From Azolla caroliniana (lineage: Eukaryota > Polypodiophyta): a stretch of 64,000 nucleotides of DNA. The position numbers were made by a program, and so were the translations under genes. Shown here one piece after another: positions 22,838-33,159 of the stretch. The stretch is taken from contig JBHGNT010000001.1 in NCBI GenBank assembly GCA_043228905.1, forward strand, positions 18,786,001 to 18,850,000, in the 5' to 3' direction. How positions within the stretch are numbered: the first letter of the stretch is position 1; every line of letters begins with the position of its first letter. The notes under the pieces were generated by a model. It had not been told where the DNA came from, ran no database searches, and saw only the letters and a list, made by a program, of their open reading frames with translations.

Positions 22838-23230
22838 TGTTGAGAGATGAAGCTCAACTTAGTTTAGTTATTTAGTCAACCATGTAACTTCGTAGTTACC
22901 TAGATAGAATCTAGTTAGGAGTGTTGACTATAAACCCTTAAATACGATTTCGTACTTGTACGTAAGTGGGGATACATTCAAGATCCTCCACTACCAAGTA
23001 TATTCAATATAAGACTTACATCCTTGTACCTATATTCTACTCACACATGTGCACTGTTGCACATGAGTTGTATATATACCTCATTGTGGGTATTTTTGTA
23101 TCTTGATGATGATAATGCTAATTTAATATAGAGTTAATAATCCCCCATCTTGTGTTGTTCATAAGTATATCTTCCTCTCTCTCTTCCTCTCACACACATA
23201 CACACACATATCACATAATCTTCCGTGCTT
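22838..23230 (+). repeat. Solo copia-type LTR K
   Basis: Starts TGTTGAGAGATGAAGCTCAACTT and ends in a CT-rich and ACACAC stretch, matching the LTR of H in layout and in many short blocks. No internal region accompanies it. The right end and TSD are not resolved. The sequence 23231-23336 is AT-rich without genes. Confidence 0.55.
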
Positions 23231-23336
23231 AACTTAATCACATAATTAGGTACTAATTAACCCTTGCTTAATTACCTAATTCTTAATAATAAGGATAAAA
23301 GATAAATAATTAAGAAAGGAGAGAGAGAAAGAAGGG

Positions 23337-23689
23337 TGTCGATCCACCCAACCACTCATGAGCAAAGGGATCGAGATGGAATCGAGCCTCGATCGACATC
23401 CCATACAACTGTCGTGGCGTCGAGTCGTACCTGGTGTTGGTGCACTCATTACAAGAGTTGACCTACCATAGAATGGAGTCTCGACGTAGTCCAGAGATGA
23501 TCAAATGAGGGTAGCTAGGCCTCATATTTATAGTGAGACCCAAGGCCCCCAGGCAAGTTCACAATCCCAAGGATTAAATGTAGTCCTTCCCTTATTTACA
23601 CTCTCGTTTAACCCTCACACTTTATCCATGTGTATAGAATACTACGATAAATTCTCACCACGAGATATTATAAGGTCATGCCCGTAACA
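23337..23689 (-). repeat. 3' LTR of F
   Basis: On the minus strand it starts TGTTACGGGCATGACC, directly after a purine tract (AAAGAGGAGGAGTA), and ends GGATCGACA. A TATA-like CTATAAATA lies at about 23526. The second LTR is not in the window. Between it and integrase (23690-23959) I see only the degraded end of pol. Confidence 0.6.
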
Positions 23690-23959
23690 TACTCCTCCTC
23701 TTTAACACATTGCACTCTTGCAATGGAAAGTTAGGGAAGTTAGTTCTAAGAGTATTTTCCCGTTCCCATTTGGCATCTTTTATAGACTTATCCACCCATT
23801 TAACTTAAAATTCTCGGATTATTTTAGAACACAATATTTTTGTTTTAACATCAAGAGTTCTTTCTGTAACATGTGGTTTAGAAGACAATTCTTCAGAAGT
23901 AACCAGAGTTTCAGTTCTCACTGTATTGTCGTCAAAACCAGAAGTTCTTTTAGATGACT

Positions 23960-25205
23960 TACATGAAAAACTGGATGGAGGCTAATTAACCAATGCGTTG
24001 AGGACTATAAAAGGTCCACAAAACCGTAGGGCTAACTTAGCGCACTTACCCATAGAAAATGTCTTAGAATTGTGAGGTACACGTAAAAATACCTTTTGTC
24101 CAGGGTTGAATACATGAGGTTGCATATTATGATCGGCATAAAAACGTGCTCTATCTTGAGTTGTTTTTATATTATTTCGTGCAATATGCAACATATCTTG
24201 CATGTACTAAAGAAAGTTTTCCGTGCTTCGCAACTCATCATGATGTATATTAATATCAATCGGGGCTCGTGGCTGAAAACCATACATCAACATAAAAGGA
24301 CAATATCATACGTCGACGTATGCTTGGAGCTGTTATAAGAAAACTACAAAATTGGGACATAACATTCCCATTTTGTTGGTCTTGCACCGATGTATGCTCA
24401 AAGCATGTCCTCAATAATTTGATTTACTCGTTCTGTCTGTCCATCGGATTGAGGATGACCCATGGAGCTCATGCTCAATGTAGTTTCTAATTGCTTAAAG
24501 ACTTGCATCCAAAAATTGTTAGTAAACTTTGGATCTCGATCACTCACGATATCCATCGGTAACCCATAAAAACGAAATGGCTCTTCAATGAATTGGTAAT
24601 CCAATTCAGGAGCTGTTACTGTGGTTTCAGTAGCCCTAAATCTGGCCATTTTAGTTAGTCAATCAACCACAACCCATATGGCATCATGGACTTTTTGGGT
24701 GCGAGGAAGGCTAACAATAAAATCTATGGATATACTTTCCCACTTATTAATTGGGAATGTCCAAGGGATGTAAAAGTCTAGCGGCGTTAAGTCGCTCGAC
24801 TTTGTTAACCTGACATTGGTGACATTTAGTCACATAGCTATGTATGTCACGATGCACCTAAAGCCAATAGAATTGAGTGGAGATGAGAACGAGTGTACGA
24901 TGTATTCCAGGGTGCCCTGTTGAGGGTGCATCATGGTATTCAAAGAGAATTCTTTCTTTGCCCTTAGGCAAATTTGGAACACAAAACTTCCCATTACGGT
25001 AGAGGAAACCATTAGCAATGTGGAAGGATTCCTTCGAGGATGTGGTGGTGTCTGTTCCAGACTCAACTCTTGCCCAATATTTTGCAAAATAACTGTCATC
25101 AGGATACTTTCCTTGAACGTGATCATAAAGATCTGATGTTATTTTAGCGAAGCTAAGAATGTTAACTTCATGGATGCGACTTAGTCCATCAATGACAGTG
25201 TTCAT
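23960..25205 (-). pseudogene. Integrase of F, broken
   Basis: The piece 25205-24858 carries the zinc-binding part (YHDAPSTGHPGIHRTL). The catalytic core follows around 24830-24398, with SMDFIVSLP, IVSDRDPKF and PQSDGQTERVNQ as the three acidic positions. The piece 24203-23982 is the C-terminal part (FNPGQKVFLRVP, CAKLALRFCGPFIVL). Frame breaks and stops are frequent, and no chromodomain is seen before the LTR. Confidence 0.82.
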
Positions 25206-25461
25206 GAAAGCTTTAGGATATCGTATGGAAAAATCAAAGTCATGGTTGAGATTTGCCCATCGTGCCTTACGAACTTTCAGGTCTTGTTGGTCACGAAATT
25301 ATTTCAAGGAGTCGTGGTCCGTAATTACCACAAAACGATTTCCATAAAGATAATGACGCCATGTTTTGAGCGCATGTATAATTGCAAATAATTCCTTTTC
25401 TTGAACGGTATACCGACATTGAACAGAATCAAGTTTCTTACTCTCGAATGCTATTGGCATA
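25206..25461 (-). pseudogene. RNase H of F, 3' part
   Basis: PIAFESKKLDSVQCRYTVQEKEL and LKTWRHYLYGNRFVVITDHDSLK are standard gypsy RNase H. The domain is cut off at its N-terminal side by the inserted block; the missing first part is at 37459. Confidence 0.85.
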
Positions 25462-25818
25462 GATTGACATATTTGAATTCGTCGGGTTTCCCATTCGAAT
25501 GAAAATGAATACGAATACGAATGGGTGGTCAAGTATTCGTTTAACTCAAAAAAAAAAAAAACTCTGTCTTTTTTAATTTCCTAGGATAAAAAAAAAGGAA
25601 ATTGACAATAAATAGGGATAATAAAAGAGGGAGTTGGGGATTTGACACTACTAAATTTTTATAATAAATGTATAACGTATAAGTTATAAGGATTCGTTTT
25701 ATTTTTAATAAATAAATAAAATAAAATAAAATAAAGGCTCATTAATTTCTCACTTTTATTCCCTCAAAATTTATTTTTATTTTGACATTAAAAATAGTAC
25801 TTCAAACTAATCATATCT
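25462..25818 (+). other. AT-rich flank left of the DNA transposon
   Basis: No gene. It contains CGAATGGG-type inverted pieces, A-runs near 25549 and 25583, and AAATA repeats. Its outer edge, CATAGATTGACA (25458), is mirrored by TGTCAATCTATG at 37446-37457, so 25458-25818 plus 37154-37457 may be a small older element that received the large transposon. No TSD was found for it. Confidence 0.5.
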
Positions 25819-25843
25819 GGGTGAAAGCATGCGAGTGGAAACA
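25819..25843 (+). repeat. Left TIR of the DNA transposon
   Basis: 25 bp, inverted copy at 37129-37153, one mismatch (G/A at position 5). Directly inside lies a 12-bp-stem hairpin (25844-25855 with 25859-25870) built on the TTAGCTA motif. Confidence 0.93.
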
Positions 25844-26164
25844 ATTAGCTATGTCCTTGACATAGCTAATTAGCTATGCAAAAAGCTACCATTGATAAAT
25901 AGTCATTTTAGTAAAAAGCCATCATTAATAAATTAAGTATGCAAAAAACTACCATTGAAAATACTAGAGTGTTTTAATTACATATGTAAATGAGTGCCAT
26001 AAATGTGCAACATAAATTGATGTGTGCACCATAAATGTGTACCATAAATTATATATCGAATTCCTAGGTCCATTATGCATGATCCTTTGCCACATCACGT
26101 AGGCCATCTCTAGTTGAGTACTGTGGGTTAGTTGCTACCACTGTTGCTAAACCCTATCGAGTCC

Positions 26165-26940
26165 ACCTGCCGCCACTCTACACTGAGGGGCCGCTACTGT
26201 GCGTTCCAAGCATCATCAAAGAGCTGCTCAATCTGACGGGGTTCTCTTCTCTGTGACACTCTACACTCAGGGGCCACTACTGTGCATTCCAAGCATCATC
26301 AAAGAGCTGTTCAATCTGACGGGGTTCTCTTCTCTGTGCCACTCTACACTCAGGGGCCATTACTGTGCGTTCCAAGCATCATCAAAGAGCTGTTCAATCT
26401 GAGGGGGTTCTCTTCTCTGTGCCACTCTACACTCAGGGGCCATTACTGTGCGTCCCAAGCATCATCAAAGAGCTGTTCAATCTGAGGGGGTTCTCTTCTC
26501 TGTGCCACTCTACACTCAGGGGCCGCTGCTGTGCGTTCCAAGCATCATCAAAGAGCTGTTCAATCTGGCGGGGTTCTCTTCTCTTTGCCACTCTACACTC
26601 AGGGGTTGCTACTGTGCGTTCCAAGCATAATCAAAGAGCTATTCAATCTGACGGGGTTCTCTTCTCTTTTCCACTCTCACTCAGGGGCCGCTACTGTGCG
26701 TTTCAAGCATCATTGGTAACTGTTCAATCTGACGGGGTTCTCTTCTCTTTTCCACTCTCACTCAGGGGCCGCTACTGTGCGTTTCAAGCATCATTGGTAA
26801 CTGTTCAATCTGACGGGGTTCTCTTCTCTATGCCACTCTATTCTCAAGTGCCTTCTATGTGCGTTTCAAGCATCATCGGTAACTGTTCAATCTGACGGGG
26901 TTCTCTCCTCCATTGCCATCATTCTATACTCAGTTGCCAC
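26165..26940 (+). repeat. 83-bp tandem repeat upstream of the transposase
   Basis: About nine imperfect units, period 83 bp in the first part and shorter later (for example around CACTCTACACTCAGGGGCC and TTCAATCTGACGGGGTTCTC). Because 83 is not a multiple of three, the open frames across it shift from unit to unit. I therefore read it as a non-coding promoter-side satellite. Confidence 0.9.
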
Positions 26941-27242
26941 TATTGTCCAGTCCCGGATTGCTTCCACATTTCGATTTGACGGAGTTCACTCATCCAACGG
27001 CAACATTCTACACTCAGTTGTTGCCATTGGTCGGTCTTGGATCGCCTCCTCAATTGTTGGATCCAACAGAGTGAAATCCTCTACTGTTCGGTCTTGGATT
27101 GCAATAACTTTTCTGTCTATTGATTATCTTGTGTATTGTTGTGTCTAATCTTGTGTATTGTGTGGAATATTTTTGTGTATTGTTGTTGCCCATAGCCATC
27201 TTTAATACTTGTTTTTTTTTTCTGGAAATTTAGGGTTTTAAC

Positions 27243-30200
27243 ATGTCTAGCCAAATGGAAGGGGAAGAAGGGTGTTTAGAATTACCCCTCAATGATCATA
27301 AGGATAGGGATGATGTTATCAGGACACAACAAGCCATACGAAACTATTGGGCAGAAAAAAAAAGGAAACATCGTCAATTGTTGAAGGATACGAAAGCCAC
27401 ACTCAGTAAAGGTAAGGATAGTTTAGCTGAGAATGTAAGTAATGCGACTACCATCATAGCGAGAAAGGTTGTAGACTATTTCAATGTTCAAACCAAGCAC
27501 ATCAGCAATGAAGAAAAGAAGGTAGTACTTTATGGAATATGTAATGATCCATCGATAAAGGACTTAGTTGATTGTGATGGTCTTAATGCAAACATATCAT
27601 CTATTTTAGTAAATAATCTTCGTAATAGTTTCGTATCCATGAGCAGGTCAGAAGATGATCTTGTCTTAAAAAGGTCTAGTCTAATGATGTTACTTAATAG
27701 TGATGTTGACGATATAAACATCAGTGAGCTATCTAAGGTAATTGGTGTTAGTAGAAAAACAGTGTACAATACAATGAACCGTATAATTTCCTCGGGTGAA
27801 GGAACTAGTCTACTAAAGCTAACTACAAGATGTAAGCCAATGACACCCATAACATTTGAAATCAAGGATGTAATCACAATGTTTTGGACTAATGAGAGTA
27901 GGGTTTCACCCAATAAAAAGGATTTATGCAGGAAACGTGTTGGAAGAAATCAATACGAGGAGCATCCCATTCATCTTCTTGATGTACCTCAGGTATTTAC
28001 ATTTATCTCAACATTTGTTTTGACTCTACTCGGAAAGTTAATTAGCTCAGTTAGCAGAAAAGCTAATTAGCTTATCAGTTACATTTACCTAAGTTAGCTA
28101 CTAGGATCGCTACTACATAGGTAACTAGCTACTCTCAATAGTTACTACCATGATAGCTAATTAGCTATTCTCAATAGCTAATTTAGGTACTACCAGATAA
28201 TTAGCTGTACTGCTAGCTAGTTAGCTATCATGGTAGCTAGTTAGCTATTTCGTTATTACCAGCTAATTAGCTACTAGGAAAGCTAATTAGCTACCATGAT
28301 AGCTAATTAGCTACTATGATAGCTACTACATAGGTAACTGGCTACTCTCAATAGCTACTACCATGATAGCTAATTAGTTAGGATAGCTAATTAGCCACCA
28401 TTATAGCTAATTAGCTACTAGACCAGCTAATTAGCTACCATGATAGCTAATTAGTTACTAGGACAGCTAATTAGCCACCATGATAGCTAATTAGCTACCA
28501 TGATAGCTAATTAGCTACTAGACCAGCTAATTAGCTACCATGATAGCTAATTAGTTACTAGGAAAGCTAATCAGCCACCATTATAGCTAATTAGCTACTA
28601 GACCAGCTAATTAGCTACCATGATAGCTAATTAGCTACTAGACCAGCTAATTAGCTACCATGATAGCTAATTAGTTACTAGGAAAGCTAATTAGCCACCA
28701 TGATAGCTAATTAGCTACTAGACAAGCTAATTAGCTACCATGATAGCTAATTAGTTACTAGGAAAGCTAATTAGCCACCATGATAGCTAATTAGCTACTA
28801 GAGCAGCTAATTAGCTACCATGATAGCTAATTAGCTACTAGGACAACTAATTAGCTACTAGGACAGCTAATTAGCTACCATGATAGCTAATTAGCTACTA
28901 GAATAGCTAATTAGCTACCATGATAGCTAATTAGCTACTACGACAGCTAATTAACTACCATAATAGCTAATTAGCTACTAGGACAACTAATTAGCTACTA
29001 GGACAGCTAATTAGCTACCATGATAGCTAATTAGCTACTAGAATAGCTAACTAGCTACTAGAATAGCTAACTAGCTACTAGAATAGCTAATTAGCTACTA
29101 GGATAGTTAGCTAGTTACGAGAATAACTAATTCCCCTTTATTACGCAGGTCGATTTATTTATTAGGTTCAAACGAATGCATCCAACTATCAAAGTTCAAC
29201 TACGAACATTCGAGTCTCTTAAGCCACACTTTGTGAGACGCTTAAAGGATCGATACACATGTTGTTGCATTTACCATGTACAGATGGGTTTTCTGAAGGA
29301 CTCTGTTAATCTACTACGTCACCATAGCGCATCCCTAACTAATACAGTTTGCACATGTGGGTGCCCAATCTGTCGATCAAGCCTGCAAGAGGAGTGTAAA
29401 TCATCTGTGCACGTTATCTCTTCCATGAGTTATTTATTAGATTCAATATTGTGTCCGAGAGAAACTGACGCTATCTTCCATATTCATAAATGTGTCATGG
29501 GTTTATGTCAAGATTGTGGCCCTACTAGATTTAGGTGGTGTCCAAATGAATTGAGTAGTGAAATATTGATCTCTGTGAAGTTATTTGAGTCAGTGAACAC
29601 CAATTTCGAAGGAAAGGTGTGTAAAAGAAAGGATCTAGTTCGGAAGATGCTTAAACCAAGGGATTTGGTGTCTCTGTTTGTAGTATCTCTAGGAAAGTTC
29701 ATTAAACACAACTTCATTTATTCATGGCAGGCCCATCAGTTTAAGACTTGCATATCTGATTTCCCAAATGATGTAGTAGTCTCAGTAGTAGATTTCGCAG
29801 AGAATTATACTTTCAAGCAGCAGAATGAAATTCAATCTATGCATTGGTGTTCAGTTCAGGTAACCATTTTTGTGCACATAACATATTTTCGAGTTTCAGG
29901 TGATGTTAAAAAAGTAATTCATTTCTTTATTTCCGATGATAAGAAGCATGATACCTTGTTCGTCCAACACTGTTTTAAGTTACATTGGCAGTGGTTATTA
30001 GCTCAACGTTTGGAGCTTACTCAACATTGGGTCTGGTCTGACGGAGCTGCGTCACAATTCAAGGCTCGACGTCCATTTTATTTTGTGGGGAGGTATCCTG
30101 CTATAACAGGTTTGGAGATGAGATGGAATTTTTTTGGGTCTGGCCATGGTAAAGGTGAACATGATGGTGCAGGGGCTGTTATAAAGCGGGCACTTACCCA

Positions 30201-30990
30201 TGAACAACTAAAGACAGATGGTGTGCACATGAATTGTGCATCACATGTAGTTGAATTTTTAAGAACAAATATGTCGACGAGTGCCACAGGTGTTTATTCC
30301 TCGCAAGTTCGAGATATCAAACGTGAATTTTGGGAAGTGAAGATAGATGAAGTAAATAGGGAGAAGACCTGGGAGTGCCAAGGAATTCCCGAATTGCGAT
30401 CTCTGCATGCTATTCGCGGTTATTCCAGGTTGGATGGTCATTGTATTGCGGTTAGAGAATTGACTTGTTTTTGCTTCCATTGTGTGCAGGGAAATTGGAG
30501 ATATTGTCTAAACAAAGCATACATTCAGAATTGGGAGTATCACACTCTGAATGATAAGGAAGCAGTTGATGGAGAAACAGGGCAGAATGCTGACTTCACA
30601 TATGAGGGACTTGGAGATACTTTGAGTGATGTCCTGAACGTTGGGGATAACTTTGCTGTAAATGCTGAAGAAGGCAATTCAGAGGGTGCTGATTTCTATA
30701 TATTAAAGTGCACGGTTAGTAAACAGTGTGCAAGGCAGAATATTGTAGATGCATGGGGAAATTTTGTATCTGCCGGGACATTCTACATCGAAGGCATTTT
30801 TTATGCAAAACTAGATGACTACGAATATGTGTACAGGCTGTTAGAAGACAAACCAGCGGCGTATATGTACTCTCATTTGGTCAGATGCATCAACGTCCCA
30901 ATGTCAGAATACAATAGCTGCTCCGGTTTATACATTGTTGGTGCTAATGTGTATGAATGTATTTACAATAGTATGCCATGGAATTTGTAG
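27243..30990 (+). CDS. Putative DDE/RNase H-fold transposase, two exons
   Basis: Exon 1 is 27243-27992 and exon 2 is 29149-30990. Donor CAG|GTATTT and acceptor TTACGCAG|GTCG join in phase 0, giving 863 residues. Residues 157-181 look like a helix-turn-helix (ISELSKVIGVSRKTVYNTM). Then come VSPNKKDLCR, a Cys-rich part (CTCGCPIC about 318-325, CVMGLCQDC about 365-373) and a candidate catalytic core: VVDFAENY (Asp 465), WSDGAASQFK (Asp 548) and GHGKGEHDGAG (Asp 589 or Glu 587). I recall animal proteins of unknown function with the same HGKG-DG and SDG-SQFK pattern. A C-terminal Cys cluster (CFCFHC) follows. AATAAA lies near 31051. Transposase function is inference from these motifs and from the TIRs. 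Confidence 0.8.
28030..29140 (+). repeat. Palindromic minisatellite filling the transposase intron
   Basis: About fifty copies of TAGCTAATTAGCTA, a perfect palindrome, in a 20-bp period that alternates CTACTAGGAC- and CTACCATGAT-type linkers, making a 40-bp higher-order unit in the middle. It occupies nearly all of intron 27993-29148. Confidence 0.93.
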
Positions 30991-31337
30991 CTACAAGTAG
31001 CACTTACCATGTTCTCTTGTAAAACAAACATGTATTTCGCGAAAACAGATCAATAAATTCGTTTGGAATCAATTTCTTGTATACAGTCTGCTTTCTGTGC
31101 TTCTTTCTCAATAAAATCATGTCTTTTTTGTTAAGTTTTAAGTTATAAGTTATAGCGAAATAGTCATCAGTAGCTAATTAGCTGTACAAATGCAGCTAAT
31201 TAGCTGTCAATAGCTAAATAGTCATCAATAGAATGAAATCAACAATCTGCAACATATTCCTCAAATTACACAGTAGATAAGTACAGTGGGAACAAGTAAT
31301 TAAATTCTTCATTGAATAATGTCATCTCTTTACATAT

Positions 31338-32432
31338 TTATAAATTACCATTGGAAATGTCTACAAATCTCCTATAAACAACTAAGCTCTTGCTAGTCAG
31401 TGGAACGAGTCTACATATATTATCCGCATATTGAGCTCGGTATGGAGTCCACAACCATGCACCTAGTTGGCAGCTCACTGTTTGCACCAGGTACTGTTCA
31501 GGCATTTCCTCGGGTAGAATGAGACAGCATCTCCGAATATTGAAGTAGTGTCGGAAATGTTCTGTATCCAAAATCAATGTATTGTCGGCATTATATTCAG
31601 GCCAAGTAGCCCAAAAATCAGAAAGTCTCTTGAATCTTGCAGCTTCCATTTGCTCACAATTTTCTCGTGCCCATTGACCTTTAAAACGACTTCGCCATTT
31701 TGGGAAGAATCTTGCCAAACACTTCCACACATCTGATTTTGGTTTTTCACTCCAAATAAACAAATCAAAGTATTCCACAGCCCACTCTAGAAACTGATTT
31801 GCGTCCCTCCTTGGCTGCATATATCTCACACTCATCAAGACTTTATCAAGCTCCAGGATCAAGGCTCTTCTTTCGACTTCTAGTGGTTTAGGTTTCCATT
31901 CCTGAAACTGAGCCGCTGTTACACCATTTTCTGGTAGGATACGATCAATCTCAATCAGCTCAGGTTCGGCTGACACAACTGGTGTCCTTTTCCTCTTTAA
32001 AGCCCTAGTCGACTGTGTTGGGCCTAGCTTCACATTCTGGTGCTCTTGTTTTGTCGACTTAGTTATCAATCCTTGGATTACCTCAGTGCATGTAGCTACT
32101 GTTCTGCTCGATATCAGTCCACTGGTATCACATGCTGCATCTACCTGCAACACCAAGTCATCCGTGCTACATGCTGCATCTACCTGCAACACCAAGTCAT
32201 CCGTGCTACATGCTTGATCAACTTGTGTGACCAGATCACTTGTGTCAGTTGCTACATCTACTTTCAAGATGGGGCCCTTTAAACATGCCGCAACATCAAC
32301 AGTATCCACACTGCCATTGGCCTTACGAGCAATAGAATCAAACCCTTTAGACTCTGCAACATCAGAAAACACCAACATATTCACACTCACAAAGTAACTA
32401 ATAGTCTCACAAAACAATATCCTGAACATCAA
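31338..32432 (-). CDS. FCP1/NIF-like (HAD) phosphatase-like protein of the transposon
   Basis: Open frame of 364 codons. Residues about 75-115 contain a short internal repeat (DLVLQVDAACSTD). From about 195 it resembles a CTD-phosphatase (NIF) domain: RALILELDKVLMSV in the place of the DLDETLV active-site strand, QFLEWAVEYFDLFIWSEKPKSD for the next strand, and NTLILDTEHFRHYF for the DDSP-like motif near the end. The first catalytic Asp is Glu (ELD), so the usual phosphoenzyme cannot form in the normal way. It may be a pseudophosphatase or a binding module. The true start may be an upstream exon, since a GT-GCAG|AG acceptor-like site lies near 32353. It is convergent with the transposase. HAD assignment is moderate, role unknown. 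Confidence 0.6.
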   Translation of the reverse strand: MMFRILFCETISYFVSVNMLVFSDVAESKGFDSIARKANGSVDTVDVAACLKGPILKVDVATDTSDLVTQVDQACSTDDLVLQVDAACSTDDLVLQVDAACDTSGLISSRTVATCTEVIQGLITKSTKQEHQNVKLGPTQSTRALKRKRTPVVSAEPELIEIDRILPENGVTAAQFQEWKPKPLEVERRALILELDKVLMSVRYMQPRRDANQFLEWAVEYFDLFIWSEKPKSDVWKCLARFFPKWRSRFKGQWARENCEQMEAARFKRLSDFWATWPEYNADNTLILDTEHFRHYFNIRRCCLILPEEMPEQYLVQTVSCQLGAWLWTPYRAQYADNICRLVPLTSKSLVVYRRFVDISNGNL

Positions 32433-32602
32433 AGAGTTTCAGTCATAGAACAACACTCTTCAAATTATCTTGGAAAAACATCATAGAGTTCCATTACATA
32501 ATGTGGATCAAGCAACAACCAATCTGAGGTTTTACTTGTCCAACAGGATAGTAAAACTTCATAAAACCCTAGCAAAATCCCTAAGCTAACAATCATATCC
32601 AA

Positions 32603-33154
32603 CTAAACAGTATTTCGCTCCACTACGTCTGGGCCCCTTGACCGAGTAACTGGTCTTGTTCCCGATCGTGGCCCCTTCTTCAGCCTTTTTCTGGTTGGTT
32701 CCCCATTTAGCCTTGCTTCTAGGACCCAATGCGCAAGTGTGTCCTCCTCCGACAACCTTCCCATCGCCTCAGCAGCTAATTGCACATCAGCCGTTTCTTG
32801 AACTAGCTTTTCAAGTACAGAGGGATCTGTTTGGACATTTTCAGTAGTTGGGCTCGGTGGGGTGGAATCAAGGTCTTGAGACTCGAAGAAATGTTGCATC
32901 AAGTGTTCATAAACACTGTTGTTGTGAACCTCAGTTTTACATGTTGTTTCCACTATTTCATGGCATTTCACATCGTTGCCTAATTCAGTACACTGTTCCA
33001 AAAGAATAGGGTGCAGCTGATCTGAAGGAGATGTGATAGCAGGACTCTTACTTTCAGCCACATTGGTAGTAGTATCCTCATCTGTTGCAGCATCATCAGC
33101 ACCAGACACATCATGTGCCGTCCTTAATCCACAAGATTCTACAATAACATGACA
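32603..33154 (-). CDS. ORF of the transposon with basic C-terminus, unknown
   Basis: The frame is open from about 33154 to the stop at 32603. There is no good ATG at its start, so it is probably an exon; an acceptor-like TTGTAG sits at 33138-33143. It is rich in Asp, Glu, Ser and Thr, and ends in a basic segment, RKRLKKGPRSGTRPVTRSRG, typical of a nuclear localisation signal. I tried joining it to the exon ending at 34728; the phases do not match. It could instead be the first part of the phosphatase-like gene. No family recognised. Confidence 0.45.
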   Translation of the reverse strand, partial: CHVIVESCGLRTAHDVSGADDAATDEDTTTNVAESKSPAITSPSDQLHPILLEQCTELGNDVKCHEIVETTCKTEVHNNSVYEHLMQHFFESQDLDSTPPSPTTENVQTDPSVLEKLVQETADVQLAAEAMGRLSEEDTLAHWVLEARLNGEPTRKRLKKGPRSGTRPVTRSRGPDVVERNTV

Positions 33155-33159
33155 GTTAT

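Noticed and set aside
26199-26895. Overlapping ORFs of 60-176 residues across 26.2-26.9 kb
   Set aside because: They are readings of the 83-bp tandem repeat; the frame shifts in each unit, so no constant protein is encoded.
29860-29899. Possible intron (GT...TTTCAG) inside exon 2 of the transposase
   Set aside because: Only 40 bases long and not a multiple of three, so removal would break the open frame; the unspliced reading is open and sensible.
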